This document shows positions 28,607 to 39,731 of a stretch of 64,000 nucleotides of DNA, piece by piece. Every line of letters begins with the position of its first letter. Positions within the stretch are counted from its first letter, which is position 1. Source of the DNA: Oecophyllibacter saccharovorans (GTDB lineage: Bacteria; Pseudomonadota; Alphaproteobacteria; Acetobacterales; Acetobacteraceae); contig NZ_CP038143.1 of the NCBI RefSeq assembly GCF_006542375.1, forward strand, positions 124,001 to 188,000. Direction: 5' to 3'. Made by a program: the position numbers and the translations under genes. Below the pieces are notes generated by a model that was not told where the DNA came from, did no database searches, and was given only the letters and a program-made list of their open reading frames with translations.

Positions 28607-30430
28607 TCAGACGCGGAGCAGCTGCACGTCCACCAGCGGACGTTTCTGCAGCTTGCGGCCCAGAGCCCGGCGCAGGGCGGTCCGGGCGGCATCGCGAAAA
28701 GCCGTTTCGTCCATGCGCAGCTCATCAGGCACTTCATCCAGCGCACGGGAGAAATCTTCCTGGATCCGCTTCACTTCCGGGTCTTCCGGCTCCAGCAGGC
28801 CCGGCGCGCTGATGCGCGGCTCACCGATCACATAGCCTTCATCATCAACCGCGAAGCTGGCCAGAACCGCCCCGTTATAGAGCATGCGGCGGCGGGCCGA
28901 GAGAACGCCGCCCGTCATCGGCAACAGACGGCCGGCATCAAGCGCCAGACGACCGGTCGGAGCGGTATCAACCACTTCCACCCCGTCTTCAGACAGGTCA
29001 ACGATGTCACCGTCTTCCAGCAGAACCACCTCGGAGCCCGCTTCATGGGCGAGCGCCGCATGGGCGGTCAGGTGGCGCCATTCGCCGTGCGTGGGAATGC
29101 TGAACTTCGGGCGCACCAGGCTGTAGAGATGACGGATATCTTCGCTGGTTGCATGACCGGAGGCATGGACCAGGGCTTCACGGTCGGTAATCACTTCCAC
29201 GCCATTGCGGGTCAGGCTGTCCTGCACTTCTGCAACCGCCTTCTCATTTCCGGGGATGGCACGCGAGCTGTAGATCACCGTGTCACCTTCACCGAAATTG
29301 ATGGTGGCGTGGGCATCATTGGCAATGCGCGAGAGAGCCGAACGCGGCTCGCCCTGGCTGCCTGTCACGATCATCAGCAGTTTGTCATCGTCAATCTTGC
29401 CTGCTTCCTGCTCAGTGAGGAACTGGGGCACGTCTGCCAGATAGCCGCATTCACGAGCCGCATTCTCAAGATTGCGCAGAGAGCGGCCGACGATCATGAC
29501 CTGACGGCCGGCCGCCTTGGCTGCCCTGGCAATGCTGTCGATACGCGCCACGTTGCTGGCAAAGCAGGTTACCGCGATGCGGCCCTTCTTCTGGCCGGCG
29601 ATCAGCTTGGCCAGCGAATCCCGCACGGCCGCTTCAGAGATGGAACCGCCTTCCTTCAGCGCATTCGTGCTGTCGCCGACCATGGCCAGCACGCCTTCAT
29701 CACCAAGCTGCTTGAACTTTTCCAGATGGCTGCGCGGCCCCACGAGCGGTTCTGGGTCGATTTTCCAGTCCCCCGTATGCACGATGACGCCATGAGGCGT
29801 GCGGATGGACAGAGCCTGCGCCTCCACGACGGAATGCGTCACGGGAATGAATTCCAGCTCGAACGGACCGACCTCGAATTCAGATCCTGGCTGTATGACG
29901 TGAATGGGCACATCTTTCAGCAGACCGGCTTCCTCAAGCTTGCGGCGCAGCACGGCCGCCGCGAAGGGCGTTGCATAAACCGGGCAACGCAGTTTCGGCC
30001 ACAGATGCGCCACAGCCCCCAGATGATCTTCATGGGCATGGGTGATGACCAGGCCGCACAGATCCTTGGCATGGCTTTCCAGATAAGCCGGGTCAGGCAT
30101 GAGGATTTCGGCTTCCGGCGTGTCATTGCCGGAAAAGCCGATGCCGCAATCAACAGCCAGCCAGTAGTTTTTCCCATCCTTACGCAGGCGGTAGAGATTG
30201 AGGTTCATCCCGATCTCGCCGGTGCCCCCCAACGGCAGGAAGGAGAGACCGTCCTTTTCTCCAGCCTTCTCCTTGGCGCTGTCCGAACCTGCTTTGTCCG
30301 TCATGTTTTTTGCAGGCGCGCCATGACCGACCTCAGTGGTCTTCACACGCGCAACAGCCCCTTTTGAACCTGTCTCGACGCCAGTCGCGTATGCGGGCTT
30401 GGCTGCTGTCTTCGTTCTGGTTTCTGCCAT
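28607..30430 (-). CDS. rnj: Ribonuclease J
   Basis: Metallo-beta-lactamase / beta-CASP ribonuclease with 5'-exonuclease and endonuclease activity in RNA processing and decay. After a 60-residue Lys/Ala-rich N-terminal extension comes [12 protein letters not shown], then the zinc motif [17 protein letters not shown] and the beta-CASP segment. The late motifs [12 protein letters not shown] and PTHGEWRHL (third His motif) are intact. ATG 30430 has AGGA upstream and gives 607 residues. It lies between coaX and proS, as in most alphaproteobacteria. Confidence 0.94.
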   Translation of the reverse strand: MAETRTKTAAKPAYATGVETGSKGAVARVKTTEVGHGAPAKNMTDKAGSDSAKEKAGEKDGLSFLPLGGTGEIGMNLNLYRLRKDGKNYWLAVDCGIGFSGNDTPEAEILMPDPAYLESHAKDLCGLVITHAHEDHLGAVAHLWPKLRCPVYATPFAAAVLRRKLEEAGLLKDVPIHVIQPGSEFEVGPFELEFIPVTHSVVEAQALSIRTPHGVIVHTGDWKIDPEPLVGPRSHLEKFKQLGDEGVLAMVGDSTNALKEGGSISEAAVRDSLAKLIAGQKKGRIAVTCFASNVARIDSIARAAKAAGRQVMIVGRSLRNLENAARECGYLADVPQFLTEQEAGKIDDDKLLMIVTGSQGEPRSALSRIANDAHATINFGEGDTVIYSSRAIPGNEKAVAEVQDSLTRNGVEVITDREALVHASGHATSEDIRHLYSLVRPKFSIPTHGEWRHLTAHAALAHEAGSEVVLLEDGDIVDLSEDGVEVVDTAPTGRLALDAGRLLPMTGGVLSARRRMLYNGAVLASFAVDDEGYVIGEPRISAPGLLEPEDPEVKRIQEDFSRALDEVPDELRMDETAFRDAARTALRRALGRKLQKRPLVDVQLLRV

Positions 30431-30514
30431 GAATATTTCCTGTTCTTTCAAATAAAATGGGGAGTATGGATAAAGTCAGGGACGGCCTGGCCCCTTATGT
30501 ACAATCTGGATGTT

Positions 30515-31360
30515 TCAAGAATTGGCCTGAAGCGTGCGGGATGGAAGGGGGGCTGGAAACCTGTTTTCATTCCGACGCGCCAGGAGCTGGAGCCCTTCAA
30601 GCGTCAGAGCCGGGGCAATGATGTCGAACAACTGCGTGCCTTCTCCAAACAATGGCGCCAGACCACCGGTCGCTATCACCTTGAAAGGTCGCCCTGACTG
30701 ACCTGATGAGTTTTCATCCTCCAGGCTCAGCTCCTGACCGATCTGACGTATCAGGCCTTCGACGAGGCCCAGATATCCCCAGTACAGACCGGCACGCATC
30801 GCAGTTGTCGTGTTCCGTCCGATAGCTGCTGCAGGCCGGCCGATACTGACACGCGGCAGGCGGGCTGCGGCCTGATGCAGGGCATCCATCGACAGATTTA
30901 CCCCAGGGGCAATGGCCCCACCAAGATAACGGCCTGCGCTGTCAACCACATCGAACGTCGTGGCAGTACCGAAATCCACCACGATCAGCGGACCCCCGTA
31001 AAGATGGTGCGCAGCAAGACCGTTGAGACGGCGGTCTGCGCCCAGCTCATCAGGACTCTCCACACAGACTTCAACCCCCCAATCCAGCGTCCCGTTGGCA
31101 ATCAGGGGATCAAGATGCAACCATTGCCGGCAGAAACGGCGCAGCTCATAAAGCGCTACCGGAACGACAGTGCCGATGATGGCCTGCTGCACACTTTCCA
31201 CACCGAAACCCGCTCTTTCCATGAGATCAAGCAACCAGGCCGCATATTCGTCAGCCGTGCGGTGATCATCGGTGGAGATACGCCAGCGACCGACCCATTT
31301 CTTTCCATCATGCAGCGCAAAGACGATATTGGTGTTCCCTGCGTCGATGACTAGAAGCAT
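30515..31360 (-). CDS. coaX: Type III pantothenate kinase
   Basis: First enzyme of coenzyme A synthesis from pantothenate, ASKHA fold. The 281-residue product begins [16 protein letters not shown], carrying the phosphate-binding DAGNTN at 6-11. [12 protein letters not shown] and the [14 protein letters not shown] block are family-specific. The start at 31360 has GGGGAG six bases upstream; longer in-frame extensions overlap birA. It lies ten bases after birA and before rnj, the usual alphaproteobacterial order. Confidence 0.94.
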   Translation of the reverse strand: MLLVIDAGNTNIVFALHDGKKWVGRWRISTDDHRTADEYAAWLLDLMERAGFGVESVQQAIIGTVVPVALYELRRFCRQWLHLDPLIANGTLDWGVEVCVESPDELGADRRLNGLAAHHLYGGPLIVVDFGTATTFDVVDSAGRYLGGAIAPGVNLSMDALHQAAARLPRVSIGRPAAAIGRNTTTAMRAGLYWGYLGLVEGLIRQIGQELSLEDENSSGQSGRPFKVIATGGLAPLFGEGTQLFDIIAPALTLEGLQLLARRNENRFPAPLPSRTLQANS

Positions 31361-31370
31361 GCTCTCCCCT

Positions 31371-32150
31371 TCACAAGCACAGCACTTCTCCCGTAACGAC
31401 AGAGCGAAGCGTGCCGTCATCGCCTTCATGCAACAGGCGTCCCTGCGCGTCCAAACCCGAAAACCTGCCGGAGATATACGTGTCCTGGCTTTTAACTGCA
31501 AGCCGCGTCCCCACCGGATGCGCCCGCGCCAGCCAGGCCTGCAGCAGAAATTGCGACCCTTCACACCGCCATCGACTGCACCAGATATCCACCTGAGCCA
31601 GAATCAGGGACGCACATTCCTCAGGTCCCACCTCCAGCCCGATTTCTGCCGCGCATCCCAGCACACGTCCAGGCACTTCAGGCGCCTGCGCCAGATTGGC
31701 GCCTATACCGATGCAGGCCCAATGTTCACCAGAACCTGCGTGCTGCTCGGAAGAAGGCAAACGCTGACCGGTTTCAATCAGGATTCCGGCCATTTTACGC
31801 CCCTGCAGCAGCAGATCATTGGGCCATTTCAGCTGAAACAGCTCTTGCGCGCCGATATTTTTCCGCAAGGCCAGCAGAGTGAATGTCTCGTGCAGAGCCA
31901 CGGCCACAAGATAAGGCAAACATTGCAGGAACGATCGGCCGTCCTGCTCCATAGGAGAAGGCATGCCCAGCAGAAAGGAAAAAGCGAGGTTTCCTGCGCC
32001 TCCAGACCAGCTTCGACCCCGACTGCCCCGCCCGGCGCTCTGCTGGCGGGCCAGGATTGCCAGACCGGCACCCTCGCCTGCTTCAGCACGTTGCCGACAA
32101 AGCGTTGAAGTGGAAGGAAGACTTTCAAAGATCTCTAGTCGCCAGGTCAT
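31371..32150 (-). CDS. birA: Biotin--[acetyl-CoA-carboxylase] ligase
   Basis: Attaches biotin to the biotin carboxyl carrier protein. The 259-residue protein lacks an N-terminal helix-turn-helix, so it is the short, non-regulatory form. [13 protein letters not shown] opens the catalytic domain. The nucleotide-binding loop reads [14 protein letters not shown], a variant of GRGRxGRxW, and [20 protein letters not shown] holds the catalytic lysine region. It heads the coaX-rnj-proS-lolCD-dnaE run. The nuo genes often found before birA in alphaproteobacteria are absent; a tRNA-Val gene follows instead. Confidence 0.92.
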   Translation of the reverse strand: MTWRLEIFESLPSTSTLCRQRAEAGEGAGLAILARQQSAGRGSRGRSWSGGAGNLAFSFLLGMPSPMEQDGRSFLQCLPYLVAVALHETFTLLALRKNIGAQELFQLKWPNDLLLQGRKMAGILIETGQRLPSSEQHAGSGEHWACIGIGANLAQAPEVPGRVLGCAAEIGLEVGPEECASLILAQVDIWCSRWRCEGSQFLLQAWLARAHPVGTRLAVKSQDTYISGRFSGLDAQGRLLHEGDDGTLRSVVTGEVLCL

Positions 32151-32205
32151 GCAACGTCCGGCACGGGCCGGAATTCACCCAAGACCCTAAGGCTGATCAG
32201 GAAAC

Positions 32206-32280
32206 TGGTGGGCAATGACGGGATCGAACCGCCGACCCTCTCGGTGTAAACGAGACGCTCTACCGCTGAGCTAATTGCCC
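32206..32280 (-). tRNA. tRNA-Val (anticodon UAC)
   Basis: Acceptor GGGCAAT (32274-32280) pairs with ATTGCCC (32210-32216). The anticodon arm is TCTCG-TTTACAC-CGAGA with anticodon TAC. The T-loop is TTCGATC. The discriminator A is at 32209 and CCA is encoded at 32206-32208. It reads GUA and probably other GUN codons. Confidence 0.97.
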
Positions 32281-32370
32281 GCTGCAGGTTATGCCCCAAA
32301 CCTCAGGGAGACACAAGGCACCCGGTCAGAAAGCCTTGCAACCGCCTGTTCCTGGAAGCAGACCGGAATC

Positions 32371-32403
32371 AAAACAGGCCGTATCGATAAGGACACGGCC
32401 TGT
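32371..32403 (-). terminator. Rho-independent terminator of the HU gene
   Basis: Arms ACAGGCCGT (32374-32382) and ACGGCCTGT (32395-32403) form a nine-base-pair hairpin with a 12-base loop. On the minus strand it is followed by TTTT. It lies about 50 bases downstream of the HU stop. Confidence 0.8.
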
Positions 32404-32451
32404 AGAGCAGGTTCTACAGCTGAAAACAAGCCCTGCTGTGCTGGCAGCGGA

Positions 32452-32742
32452 TTATTTCTTGCTGACGGCGTCCTTCAGGCCTTTGCCAGGCTTGAAACGA
32501 ACGGAAGTAGAAGCCGGAATATCAATTTCCTCGCCGGTACGGGGGTTGCGTCCCTTAGCCGCTTTACGCGTAGCTGTAACGAAGCTCCCAAAGCCAACGA
32601 GACGAACCTCCTGGCCATTGGCAAGGGTCTGCTCAATGGTGCCGAAAACCGCGTCAATCACATCGCCTGTCTTGGCTTTGGGAAGATCGACCGCCTCGGC
32701 AACCGCGGCAATAAGCTCCTGCTTGTTCAGAGGTTTCTCCAT
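32452..32742 (-). CDS. hup: DNA-binding protein HU
   Basis: Histone-like nucleoid protein of 96 residues that bends DNA as a dimer. NKQELIAAVAEAVDLPKAKTG is the helical dimerisation part. VRLVGFGSFVTATRKAAKGRNPRTGEEI contains the GFGSF turn and the RNPRTG arm tip whose proline intercalates into DNA, and ARM end VRFKPGKGLKD matches. It lies next to lon, as in many proteobacteria, but has its own terminator and a structured leader, so it is probably expressed on its own. Confidence 0.96.
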   Translation of the reverse strand: MEKPLNKQELIAAVAEAVDLPKAKTGDVIDAVFGTIEQTLANGQEVRLVGFGSFVTATRKAAKGRNPRTGEEIDIPASTSVRFKPGKGLKDAVSKK

Positions 32743-32764
32743 GATAGGCCTTTCCGGTGATAGG

Positions 32765-32804
32765 AGTCTCCGCAGGCGGGAAGCGTTCGCCGCCCACGGA
32801 GACT
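32765..32804 (-). promoter_or_regulatory. Stem-loop in the HU 5' leader
   Basis: AGTCTCCG (32765-32772) pairs with CGGAGACT (32797-32804), and inside it GGCGG (32775-32779) pairs with CCGCC (32790-32794) around a ten-base loop. It lies between the candidate promoter and the HU start codon, about 22 bases from the ATG. There is no T-run after it, so it is a leader structure rather than a terminator. Confidence 0.6.
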
Positions 32805-32823
32805 GCGTGGAGGTATAGGCTGC

Positions 32824-32851
32824 ACTATGAAGGGGTTTTCAGGCGCGTCAA
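32824..32851 (-). promoter_or_regulatory. Candidate sigma70 promoter of the HU gene
   Basis: On the minus strand TTGACG (32846-32851) and CATAGT (32824-32829) are separated by 16 bases, about 80 bases upstream of the HU start codon. It is a pattern match without other support. Confidence 0.45.
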
Positions 32852-32878
32852 CAGGGATAATGACACTGAGCGATCAAG

Positions 32879-35470
32879 TTAGTGTGGAAGCGACTGGGAA
32901 GCCACACCTCGGGCTTTAGCCGGAGCTGTTTCCAACAGAGCCCCCGGCAGCGCCGGCTCCAGAGGGCGGGTCAGAGCCAGGCTGAGCACTTCATCGACAT
33001 GGCTGACAGGCACGATGGTCAGTCCCTGCTTCACGTTATCGGGAATTTCCACCAGATCCTTTTCATTGGCCTTGGGAATGAGAACCGTCGTGATGCCGGC
33101 ACGCAGAGCTGCAAGCAGCTTCTCCTTGAGACCGCCGATTTCCAGAACCCGCCCGCGCAACGTGACCTCACCGGTCATGGCGACGTCATGACGGACGGGA
33201 ATCTGCGTCAGCAGACTGACCAGCGCCGTCGTCAGACCGATCCCGGCCGATGGCCCATCCTTGGGCACTGCTCCTTCCGGGAGATGCAGGTGAATGTCGT
33301 GCTTCTCCAGCAGCTCGGCTGCTATGCCGAGCTGGCTGGCATGCGCCCGCACATAGGAAAAAGCCGCAGCAGCGCTCTCCTTCATCACGTCACCGAGCTT
33401 GCCGGTCTGGTGAATCTGGCCCTTACCTGGGACCAGGGCCGTCTCGATAGTGAGGATTTCCCCCCCGACCTGGGTCCAGGCCAGACCGGTTACCGTGCCG
33501 ATCTGATCTTCCTGATCGGCCATTCCGTGTTTGAAACGCGGAATACCGGCATATTTCTCCAGATTTTCCGGCGTAACGATCACCTTCTTGGTCTGGCCTG
33601 AAACGATTTCACGCACCGCCTTGCGGGCAAGACGGGCGATCATACGCTCCAGGTTACGCACGCCTGCCTCACGCGTGTAGGAGCGGACCAGCTCCAGCAG
33701 AGCCTCGTCAGTCACCTTCCATTCCCCGTTTCTCAGGTTGTGGTTGGCAGCCTGTTTGGCCACGAGGTGCCTGCGCGCGATCTGCACCTTCTCCTCTTCA
33801 GTGTAGCCGGAGAGCTGAATGATCTCCATGCGGTCGAGCAAAGGCTGGGGCATATCGAGGGAATTGGCCGTCGTGATGAACATGACATCGGACAGGTCAT
33901 AATCCACCTCGAGATAATGGTCCGAAAACGTCCCGTTCTGTTCGGGGTCCAGCACCTCCAGCAGGGCTGATGAAGGATCACCGCGCCAGTCGGAACCTAC
34001 CTTTTCGATCTCATCCAGCAGGAAGAGCGGGTTGCTCACCTCTGCCTTCTTCATCCCCTGAATGATCTTGCCCGGCATGGCGCCGACATAAGTGCGGCGA
34101 TGACCACGTACTTCGGATTCGTCGCGCATGCCCCCAAGCGACATCCGGACGTAATGCCGACCGGTCGCCCGCGCGATGGATCGGGCCAATGAGGTCTTGC
34201 CCACCCCCGGCGGGCCGACGAGACACAGAATGGGGCCTTTCAGTTTCCGCGAGCGTGACTGAACCGCCAGATATTCGAGAATGCGTTCCTTGACCTTCTC
34301 AAGGCCGTAATGATCCGCATTGAGGACGGCTTCGGCCTTTTCCAGGGAGCGCTGAATGCGCGAACGCTTGTTCCACGGCACGCCAACGAGCCAGTCGAGG
34401 TAATTCCGCACCACGGTGCTCTCAGCTGACATCGGGCTCATACCCTTCAGCTTGCGCAGCTCCGTGCGGGCTTTGTCACGGGCTTCTTTCGGCATTTTGA
34501 GAGTTTCAATCTTCTCGCCGAGTTCAACCAGATCGTCCGCACCGTCCTCACCGTCACCGAGCTCTTTCTGAATCGCCTTCATCTGCTCGTTGAGATAATA
34601 TTCGCGCTGCGTCTTCTCCATCTGTTTCTTGACGTTGCCGCGAATGCGCTTTTCAACCTGCAGAACCTCGATTTCGCCTTCCATATAGCCGAAAACACTT
34701 TCCAGCCGGGCTGTCACGGAAGTCGTTTCCAGCAGGGCCTGCTTTTCGGGAATGCGCAGCGATAGATGGCTGGCAATCGTGTCGGCAAGGCGGCTTGGGT
34801 CATCAGCAAGATGCCCGATGGAGGTCAGAATCTCCGGGGCGATCTTCTTGTTGAGGCGCGCATAATCCTCAAAGCGCCCGAGCACTGAACGGGCCAGCGC
34901 TTCACGGCTGGCAAGCGTCCCCTCAGAAGTATCCGCAAGCTCTTCCACCGTGGTGGTAAAACAGGTGCCGTTATCTCGGAGATCGGTCAGGCGCACGCGC
35001 CGGATACCCTCCACCAGGACCTTGACCGTTCCGTCGGGCAGTTTCAGAAGCTGCAGAACATTGGCAACCGTGCCGGTACGGTAGATGTCGTCAACACCTG
35101 GCTCATCCTGGGCAATGTCCTTCTGAGCCACAAGAACGATTTCCCGGTTTTCCGGCGTCATGTTCTCGAGCGCATGAACGGATTTCTCACGTCCCACAAA
35201 CAACGGCACGATCATGTGAGGGAATACGACGATGTTGCGCAACGGCAGGACCGGCAAAGCGGCCTGATCTCCCGTCTCCTCCACGGAGGCGCCAACTGGG
35301 ATGCCACGTAGCTCGGGAGTGGTTTTCATGGTTTTTTCAGTGTCAGCGGAAGCCTGAGTTCCAGGGGAAGATGTAACTATTTTCTGCTCCGTCATGGCCA
35401 TGTCTTTTGCCACATCTTTCGCCGTTTTCGTTTTGCGGCGCGTGCGGGCTGGCTTGATGTCTTTGGTCAT
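32879..35470 (-). CDS. lon: ATP-dependent protease Lon
   Basis: Homo-oligomeric AAA+ serine protease that degrades misfolded and regulatory proteins. The 863-residue product has a roughly 65-residue Lys/Thr-rich N-terminal extension, then [23 protein letters not shown] of the Lon N domain. The AAA module has Walker [10 protein letters not shown] near 418 and Walker [11 protein letters not shown]. The catalytic dyad is Ser741 ([10 protein letters not shown]) and the lysine of [10 protein letters not shown] about 43 residues on. GGGAG precedes the ATG by nine bases. The order clpP-clpX-lon-hup is the standard proteobacterial one. Confidence 0.96.
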   Translation of the reverse strand: MTKDIKPARTRRKTKTAKDVAKDMAMTEQKIVTSSPGTQASADTEKTMKTTPELRGIPVGASVEETGDQAALPVLPLRNIVVFPHMIVPLFVGREKSVHALENMTPENREIVLVAQKDIAQDEPGVDDIYRTGTVANVLQLLKLPDGTVKVLVEGIRRVRLTDLRDNGTCFTTTVEELADTSEGTLASREALARSVLGRFEDYARLNKKIAPEILTSIGHLADDPSRLADTIASHLSLRIPEKQALLETTSVTARLESVFGYMEGEIEVLQVEKRIRGNVKKQMEKTQREYYLNEQMKAIQKELGDGEDGADDLVELGEKIETLKMPKEARDKARTELRKLKGMSPMSAESTVVRNYLDWLVGVPWNKRSRIQRSLEKAEAVLNADHYGLEKVKERILEYLAVQSRSRKLKGPILCLVGPPGVGKTSLARSIARATGRHYVRMSLGGMRDESEVRGHRRTYVGAMPGKIIQGMKKAEVSNPLFLLDEIEKVGSDWRGDPSSALLEVLDPEQNGTFSDHYLEVDYDLSDVMFITTANSLDMPQPLLDRMEIIQLSGYTEEEKVQIARRHLVAKQAANHNLRNGEWKVTDEALLELVRSYTREAGVRNLERMIARLARKAVREIVSGQTKKVIVTPENLEKYAGIPRFKHGMADQEDQIGTVTGLAWTQVGGEILTIETALVPGKGQIHQTGKLGDVMKESAAAAFSYVRAHASQLGIAAELLEKHDIHLHLPEGAVPKDGPSAGIGLTTALVSLLTQIPVRHDVAMTGEVTLRGRVLEIGGLKEKLLAALRAGITTVLIPKANEKDLVEIPDNVKQGLTIVPVSHVDEVLSLALTRPLEPALPGALLETAPAKARGVASQSLPH

Positions 35471-35643
35471 TTCAACGATCTCCCGTTAAAGGACGATCTC
35501 TCCCTTTCGGAGCTTTCAGCAGCTCACGAAATGAATAAAACTGATACGTGTTTCATAGATGGCGATGGAGGGGCGGCAGAACAATCCCCGCCCTTCCTTA
35601 AAGATCAGGCATTACCCCGAAAGCTGCGGGGCGGCACGGCTGT

Positions 35644-36909
35644 TCAGGCGGATTGCTCCGTAGGCTCACAGGCGTCAGGACCATAGACATAGACGGGGGA
35701 CGTCCTGCCTTCCGCAACCTCACGGTTGACGACCACCTTCTCGATGCCAGTCTGGCCGGGCAGTTCGAACATGGTCTCCATGAGAATCTTCTCCATGATG
35801 GAACGCAGGCCACGAGCGCCGGTCTTGCGCTCGATCGCCCGATGCGCAATGGCCTGCAGGGCGTCCTCAGTGAAGACCAGCTCCACCCCTTCCATCTGGA
35901 ACAGGCGCCCATACTGCTTGATGAGCGCATTGCGCGGCTCGGAAAGGATGCGCACCAACGCCTCTTCGTCCAGGTCCTCAAGCGTCGCCACGACCGGCAG
36001 ACGACCGATGAATTCCGGAATCAGGCCGAATTTCATCAGATCTTCAGGTTCGATGTCTTTCAGGACGCTGCCGAGCCGACGTTCTTCCTCACCTCGCACA
36101 TCGGCTCCGAAGCCGATGGCGCTCCCCTTGCCGCGGGCATTGATGATCTTGTCCAGCCCCGCGAAGGCGCCTCCGCAGATAAACAGCATATTCGTGGTAT
36201 CAACCTGCAGGAACTCCTGCTGGGGATGCTTGCGGCCACCCTGAGGCGGCACGGAAGCGACAGTTCCTTCCATCAGCTTGAGAAGCGCCTGCTGCACGCC
36301 CTCGCCCGAGACATCACGCGTAATCGAAGGATTTTCCGCTTTGCGGGTGATCTTGTCGATCTCATCAATATACACGATCCCCCGCTGCGCCCGCTCGACA
36401 TTATAGTCTGCAGCCTGCAGGAGCTTCAGGATGATGTTCTCCACATCCTCCCCGACATAACCAGCTTCAGTCAGGGTAGTGGCATCCGCCATCGTGAAGG
36501 GCACGTCAAGAATACGCGCAAGCGTCTGGGCCAGCAGGGTTTTTCCCGTCCCCGTCGGACCGATCATCAGAATGTTGGACTTGCCGATTTCGACATCGTC
36601 ATTTTTCTCACTCTGACTCAGGCGCTTGTAGTGATTGTGAACGGCAACAGCCAGGACCTTCTTGGCCTCCGCCTGTCCGATCACGTAATCATCGAGCACC
36701 TTGCGGATCTCGCGTGGCGTGGGAACACCTTCGCGGCTTTTGAGGGGGTTGGAGCCATGTTCCTCACGGATGATATCCGTGCATAGCTCCACACATTCAT
36801 CACAGATGAAAACCGTGGGACCCGCAATCAGCTTTCTGACCTCGTGCTGCGACTTGCCGCAGAACGAACAATAAAGCGTATTTTTCGAGTCGCTGCTGTT
36901 TTCGCTCAT
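35644..36909 (-). CDS. clpX: ATP-dependent Clp protease ATP-binding subunit ClpX
   Basis: AAA+ unfoldase that feeds substrates to ClpP. The 421-residue protein has an N-terminal zinc-binding domain with Cys14, Cys17, Cys36 and Cys39 ([19 protein letters not shown]). The AAA motifs are [16 protein letters not shown] and [10 protein letters not shown]. The ClpP-docking region includes IGFGADVRG, close to the IGF loop. ATG 36909 has AAGGA at normal distance; an upstream ATG at 36963 would add 18 residues not typical of ClpX. It follows clpP by 137 bases. Confidence 0.97.
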   Translation of the reverse strand: MSENSSDSKNTLYCSFCGKSQHEVRKLIAGPTVFICDECVELCTDIIREEHGSNPLKSREGVPTPREIRKVLDDYVIGQAEAKKVLAVAVHNHYKRLSQSEKNDDVEIGKSNILMIGPTGTGKTLLAQTLARILDVPFTMADATTLTEAGYVGEDVENIILKLLQAADYNVERAQRGIVYIDEIDKITRKAENPSITRDVSGEGVQQALLKLMEGTVASVPPQGGRKHPQQEFLQVDTTNMLFICGGAFAGLDKIINARGKGSAIGFGADVRGEEERRLGSVLKDIEPEDLMKFGLIPEFIGRLPVVATLEDLDEEALVRILSEPRNALIKQYGRLFQMEGVELVFTEDALQAIAHRAIERKTGARGLRSIMEKILMETMFELPGQTGIEKVVVNREVAEGRTSPVYVYGPDACEPTEQSA

Positions 36910-37046
36910 TACCGTTCCTTTTGCGTCGCGTCTTGCAACCGGTCTGCTCGGTATAGACAGCAAACGCTTTCACAATTCCGCTCAGAATAACTCTCCTGCC
37001 CGCAAAGCACAAAAGTCATTCTTCACTCCCCGACCTCAGGGGTGGT

Positions 37047-37691
37047 TCAGGCAGCCGCCTGCTGGACCGGATGGCGGGTGACCACCTCATCGATCAGACC
37101 GAAGGTTTTGGCTTCTTCGGCCGACAGATACCGGTCCCGCTCCAGCGCCTCTTCGATTTCCTTGAGACTGCGGCCGGTATGTTCACGGTAGATCTCATTG
37201 AGGCGATGGCGGATCTGCAGGATTTCGCGAGCCTGGATCTCGATATCGGAAGCCTGACCCTGCGCCCCACCGGAAGGTTGATGCACCATCACGCGTGAGT
37301 TGGGTAACGCAAAACGCCGCCCGGGCTCACCACCGGCCAGCAACAGCGACCCCATGGAAGCAGCCTGGCCGATACATACAGTGCTCACGGGGCAGCGGAT
37401 GTACTGCATGGTGTCATACATGGCTAAACCAGCCGAGACCACACCACCGGGACTGTTGATGTAAAACGAGATTTCCTTCGTCGGATTGACGCTTTCAAGA
37501 TAAAGCAGCTGCGCGCAGATCAGCGAGGACACCTGGTCATAAACCGGACCCGTCAGGAAAATGATGCGTTCCTGCAGAAGACGTGAATAGATATCAAACG
37601 CCCGTTCACCACGGGAGGTCTGCTCAACCACCATGGGAACAAGCGCGTTGTTGAGAACTTCAAGCGGATTACGATCCCCAATGGTCATCAT
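37047..37691 (-). CDS. clpP: ATP-dependent Clp protease proteolytic subunit
   Basis: Tetradecameric serine protease working with ClpX. The 214-residue product has catalytic Ser112 ([14 protein letters not shown]), His137 ([10 protein letters not shown]) and Asp186 ([14 protein letters not shown]). AAGGAACTGA lies directly before the first ATG. An N-terminal propeptide of a dozen or so residues is likely removed, as in other ClpPs. It is followed by clpX and lon. Confidence 0.97.
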   Translation of the reverse strand: MMTIGDRNPLEVLNNALVPMVVEQTSRGERAFDIYSRLLQERIIFLTGPVYDQVSSLICAQLLYLESVNPTKEISFYINSPGGVVSAGLAMYDTMQYIRCPVSTVCIGQAASMGSLLLAGGEPGRRFALPNSRVMVHQPSGGAQGQASDIEIQAREILQIRHRLNEIYREHTGRSLKEIEEALERDRYLSAEEAKTFGLIDEVVTRHPVQQAAA

Positions 37692-37725
37692 TCAGTTCCT
37701 TCAAGCCCTTCCCAGCTGGAAGCGG

Positions 37726-37752
37726 CGATAGTCACGATAGTCACGATAGTCA
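37726..37752. repeat. Three tandem copies of CGATAGTCA upstream of clpP
   Basis: The nonamer CGATAGTCA is repeated exactly three times (37726-37734, 37735-37743, 37744-37752), starting 35 bases upstream of the clpP start codon. The remaining 37692-38013 gap holds a terminator-like hairpin and no gene that I can see. Confidence 0.85.
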
Positions 37753-37910
37753 TGTCACAAGTCATGTTCATCAGAAATGGGGTAGGACTGCGCCAGTTTT
37801 AAAGGGGCAGCTTTAGAAAAGCTGTGCTTTTTGTCTTTTCCCGCACCTTTTGCCTGAACCCTGCTTCCCCTGCAGATAACACAAGCACCTCATGTAACAC
37901 GGGATGCAAT

Positions 37911-37939
37911 ACGGGGCGCCCGTCATCCGGGCGCCCCGT
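37911..37939 (-). terminator. Terminator-like hairpin downstream of tig
   Basis: ACGGGGCGCCCG (37911-37922) pairs perfectly with CGGGCGCCCCGT (37928-37939), a 12-bp GC-rich stem with a five-base loop, 75 bases after the tig stop. There is no U-tract on the minus strand, so termination here may need Rho or the hairpin may protect the 3' end. Confidence 0.6.
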
Positions 37940-38013
37940 AAGGAGGCTCATCAGATCAGACCCTGAAGACCAGGACCCGAACCGGTCACGCAACACCGAT
38001 TACATAACGTGAA

Positions 38014-39456
38014 TCAGTCAGCCTTGGGCGCCTCAGCCTCCTTGGCCTTTTCTGTAGCTTTAGCCTCCTTGTCTTTAGAGGTCTTGCTTTTTGCCTTGGA
38101 AGCCTTCGGTGCTTTGGCCTTGGAAGACTCCTGGCCCTTTTCAAGATCAGCCAGTTCCTCGGCGGCCACTTCCTTTTCGGTCACATCAGCCTGCTCAAGC
38201 AGCCAGTCCACGACCTTGTCTTCCAGAAGCGGTCCGCGCAGCCCCTCGATCGCCTGAGGATTTTTGGTGAAGAATTCGAACACCATCTTTTCCTGACCGG
38301 GATAACGCCGCGCTTCCTGCTGCATAGCACCCAGCAGTTCCTCACGGCTTACCTCGATATTTTCCTTGCGGGCGATTTCCGCCAGGAGCAGGCCCAGTTT
38401 CACCCGGCGCTCAGCAATATCGTGGTATTCCTTCTTGAGCGTTTCTTCGTCTTTGGCGGCTTCTTCGGGATCCAGACGGCCGGCCTTGCGCTCTTCCTCG
38501 ATCCGCGCCCAGATCTGGTTGAACTCAGCTTCCACCAGGCCCTGCGGGGCTTCGAAATCAGTCTGCTTGGCAAGCTCGTCCAGCAGGTCACGCTTGATGC
38601 GCATGCGTGACAGCTGCTTGTACTCGCCTTCCGCCTGTTCAGAGATCAGCTTGCGCATCTGGGCAAGGTCTTCAAGGCCCAGCGATTTGGCAAGCTCGTC
38701 ATCCACCTTGGCTTCCACGGCTTTCTTGAGCGCATTGGCCTTGACGTCAAAGGCCGCTTCCTTGCCTGCCAGTTCCGTGGCGGGATAATCAGCCGGGAAG
38801 GTTACTGTGATGGTACGTTCCTCGCCTGGCTTCAGCCCTTCCATCTGCTCGGCAAAACCGGGGATGAATCCCTGTCCCCCCAGCTCGACATTGACGTCTT
38901 TGGCAGTGCCCCCCTCAAAAGGCGTGCCATCCACCTTGCCCACGAAATCGACGTTCAGGATATCACCCTTGCCGGCCGGGCGCACATCTTCGACAGTTTC
39001 GAAACGCTTATTACGGCCTGCGATATCTTCGAGTGCCCTGTTAACGACCTCATCAGCCACCTTGCTGGTCAGGCGGGTAAGCTTGACGCCCTTCAGGTCA
39101 GGAACGGGGATCTCGGGCATCACCTCGAATTCGATCTTGAATTCCAGATCCTTACCGTCATCACCCTTGGAGACCAGCTCGACCTTGGGCTGAGTGGCAG
39201 GGCGGAGATCATTTTCCTCCAGAAGCTTGGCCACGCTTTCCTGAAGTTTCTTTTCCATCACTTCGGCATTCACCGAATCACCGAAACGCTGCTTGAGAAC
39301 GCTTGCCGGCACCTTGCCCGGACGGAAACCGGGCAGATTGGCATTCTTGCCGACTTCCTTCAGGCGCTCCTCACGGGCGGCCTGCAGGTCAGCGGAAGGG
39401 ACAGCGACGGTGAAGGCACGCTTGAGGCCTTCATTAAGCGTGGGCGTAACCTGCAT
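38014..39456 (-). CDS. tig: Trigger factor
   Basis: Ribosome-associated chaperone with prolyl isomerase activity. In the 480-residue protein the ribosome-binding signature lies near residue 44 (NLPGFRPGKVPASVLKQRFG). The FKBP-like domain follows (GDILNVDFVGKVDGTPFEGG, FIPGFAEQMEGLKPGEERTI), then the helical chaperone arms. The last 50 residues are a Lys/Ala/Glu-rich low-complexity tail, longer than in E. coli Tig. It lies upstream of clpP-clpX-lon. Confidence 0.96.
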   Translation of the reverse strand: MQVTPTLNEGLKRAFTVAVPSADLQAAREERLKEVGKNANLPGFRPGKVPASVLKQRFGDSVNAEVMEKKLQESVAKLLEENDLRPATQPKVELVSKGDDGKDLEFKIEFEVMPEIPVPDLKGVKLTRLTSKVADEVVNRALEDIAGRNKRFETVEDVRPAGKGDILNVDFVGKVDGTPFEGGTAKDVNVELGGQGFIPGFAEQMEGLKPGEERTITVTFPADYPATELAGKEAAFDVKANALKKAVEAKVDDELAKSLGLEDLAQMRKLISEQAEGEYKQLSRMRIKRDLLDELAKQTDFEAPQGLVEAEFNQIWARIEEERKAGRLDPEEAAKDEETLKKEYHDIAERRVKLGLLLAEIARKENIEVSREELLGAMQQEARRYPGQEKMVFEFFTKNPQAIEGLRGPLLEDKVVDWLLEQADVTEKEVAAEELADLEKGQESSKAKAPKASKAKSKTSKDKEAKATEKAKEAEAPKAD

Positions 39457-39646
39457 GAGCCAGGCGATCCTCTCGGTCAGTTGAATCTGTTAAATCTGAA
39501 TATGTCTAAATCTGTCGAATGAAGCATCAGTCGAATCCGCCCCTGAACAACAGAATCAGGTCATAAGGTCGCTGAAAGAAACGCAAAAGAAAAGACCCGC
39601 AGATTGATCCGCCAAACGGATCAGTTGGCCGGAGAGAGGCTGAAAA

Positions 39647-39731
<85 letters not shown>

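Noticed and set aside
28581-28746. Longer proS start
   Set aside because: Would extend into rnj with Cys/Trp-rich shadow sequence; the family starts at MRLSQAF.
28580-30367. Long plus-strand open frame opposite rnj (about 595 codons)
   Set aside because: It is antisense to a clear RNase J gene, shows no recognisable domain and has shadow-type composition caused by GC bias at codon positions.
37911-37939. Palindrome considered as an attachment site or mobile-element end
   Set aside because: It is a simple hairpin after tig; no integrase, duplicated tRNA end or second copy is present.
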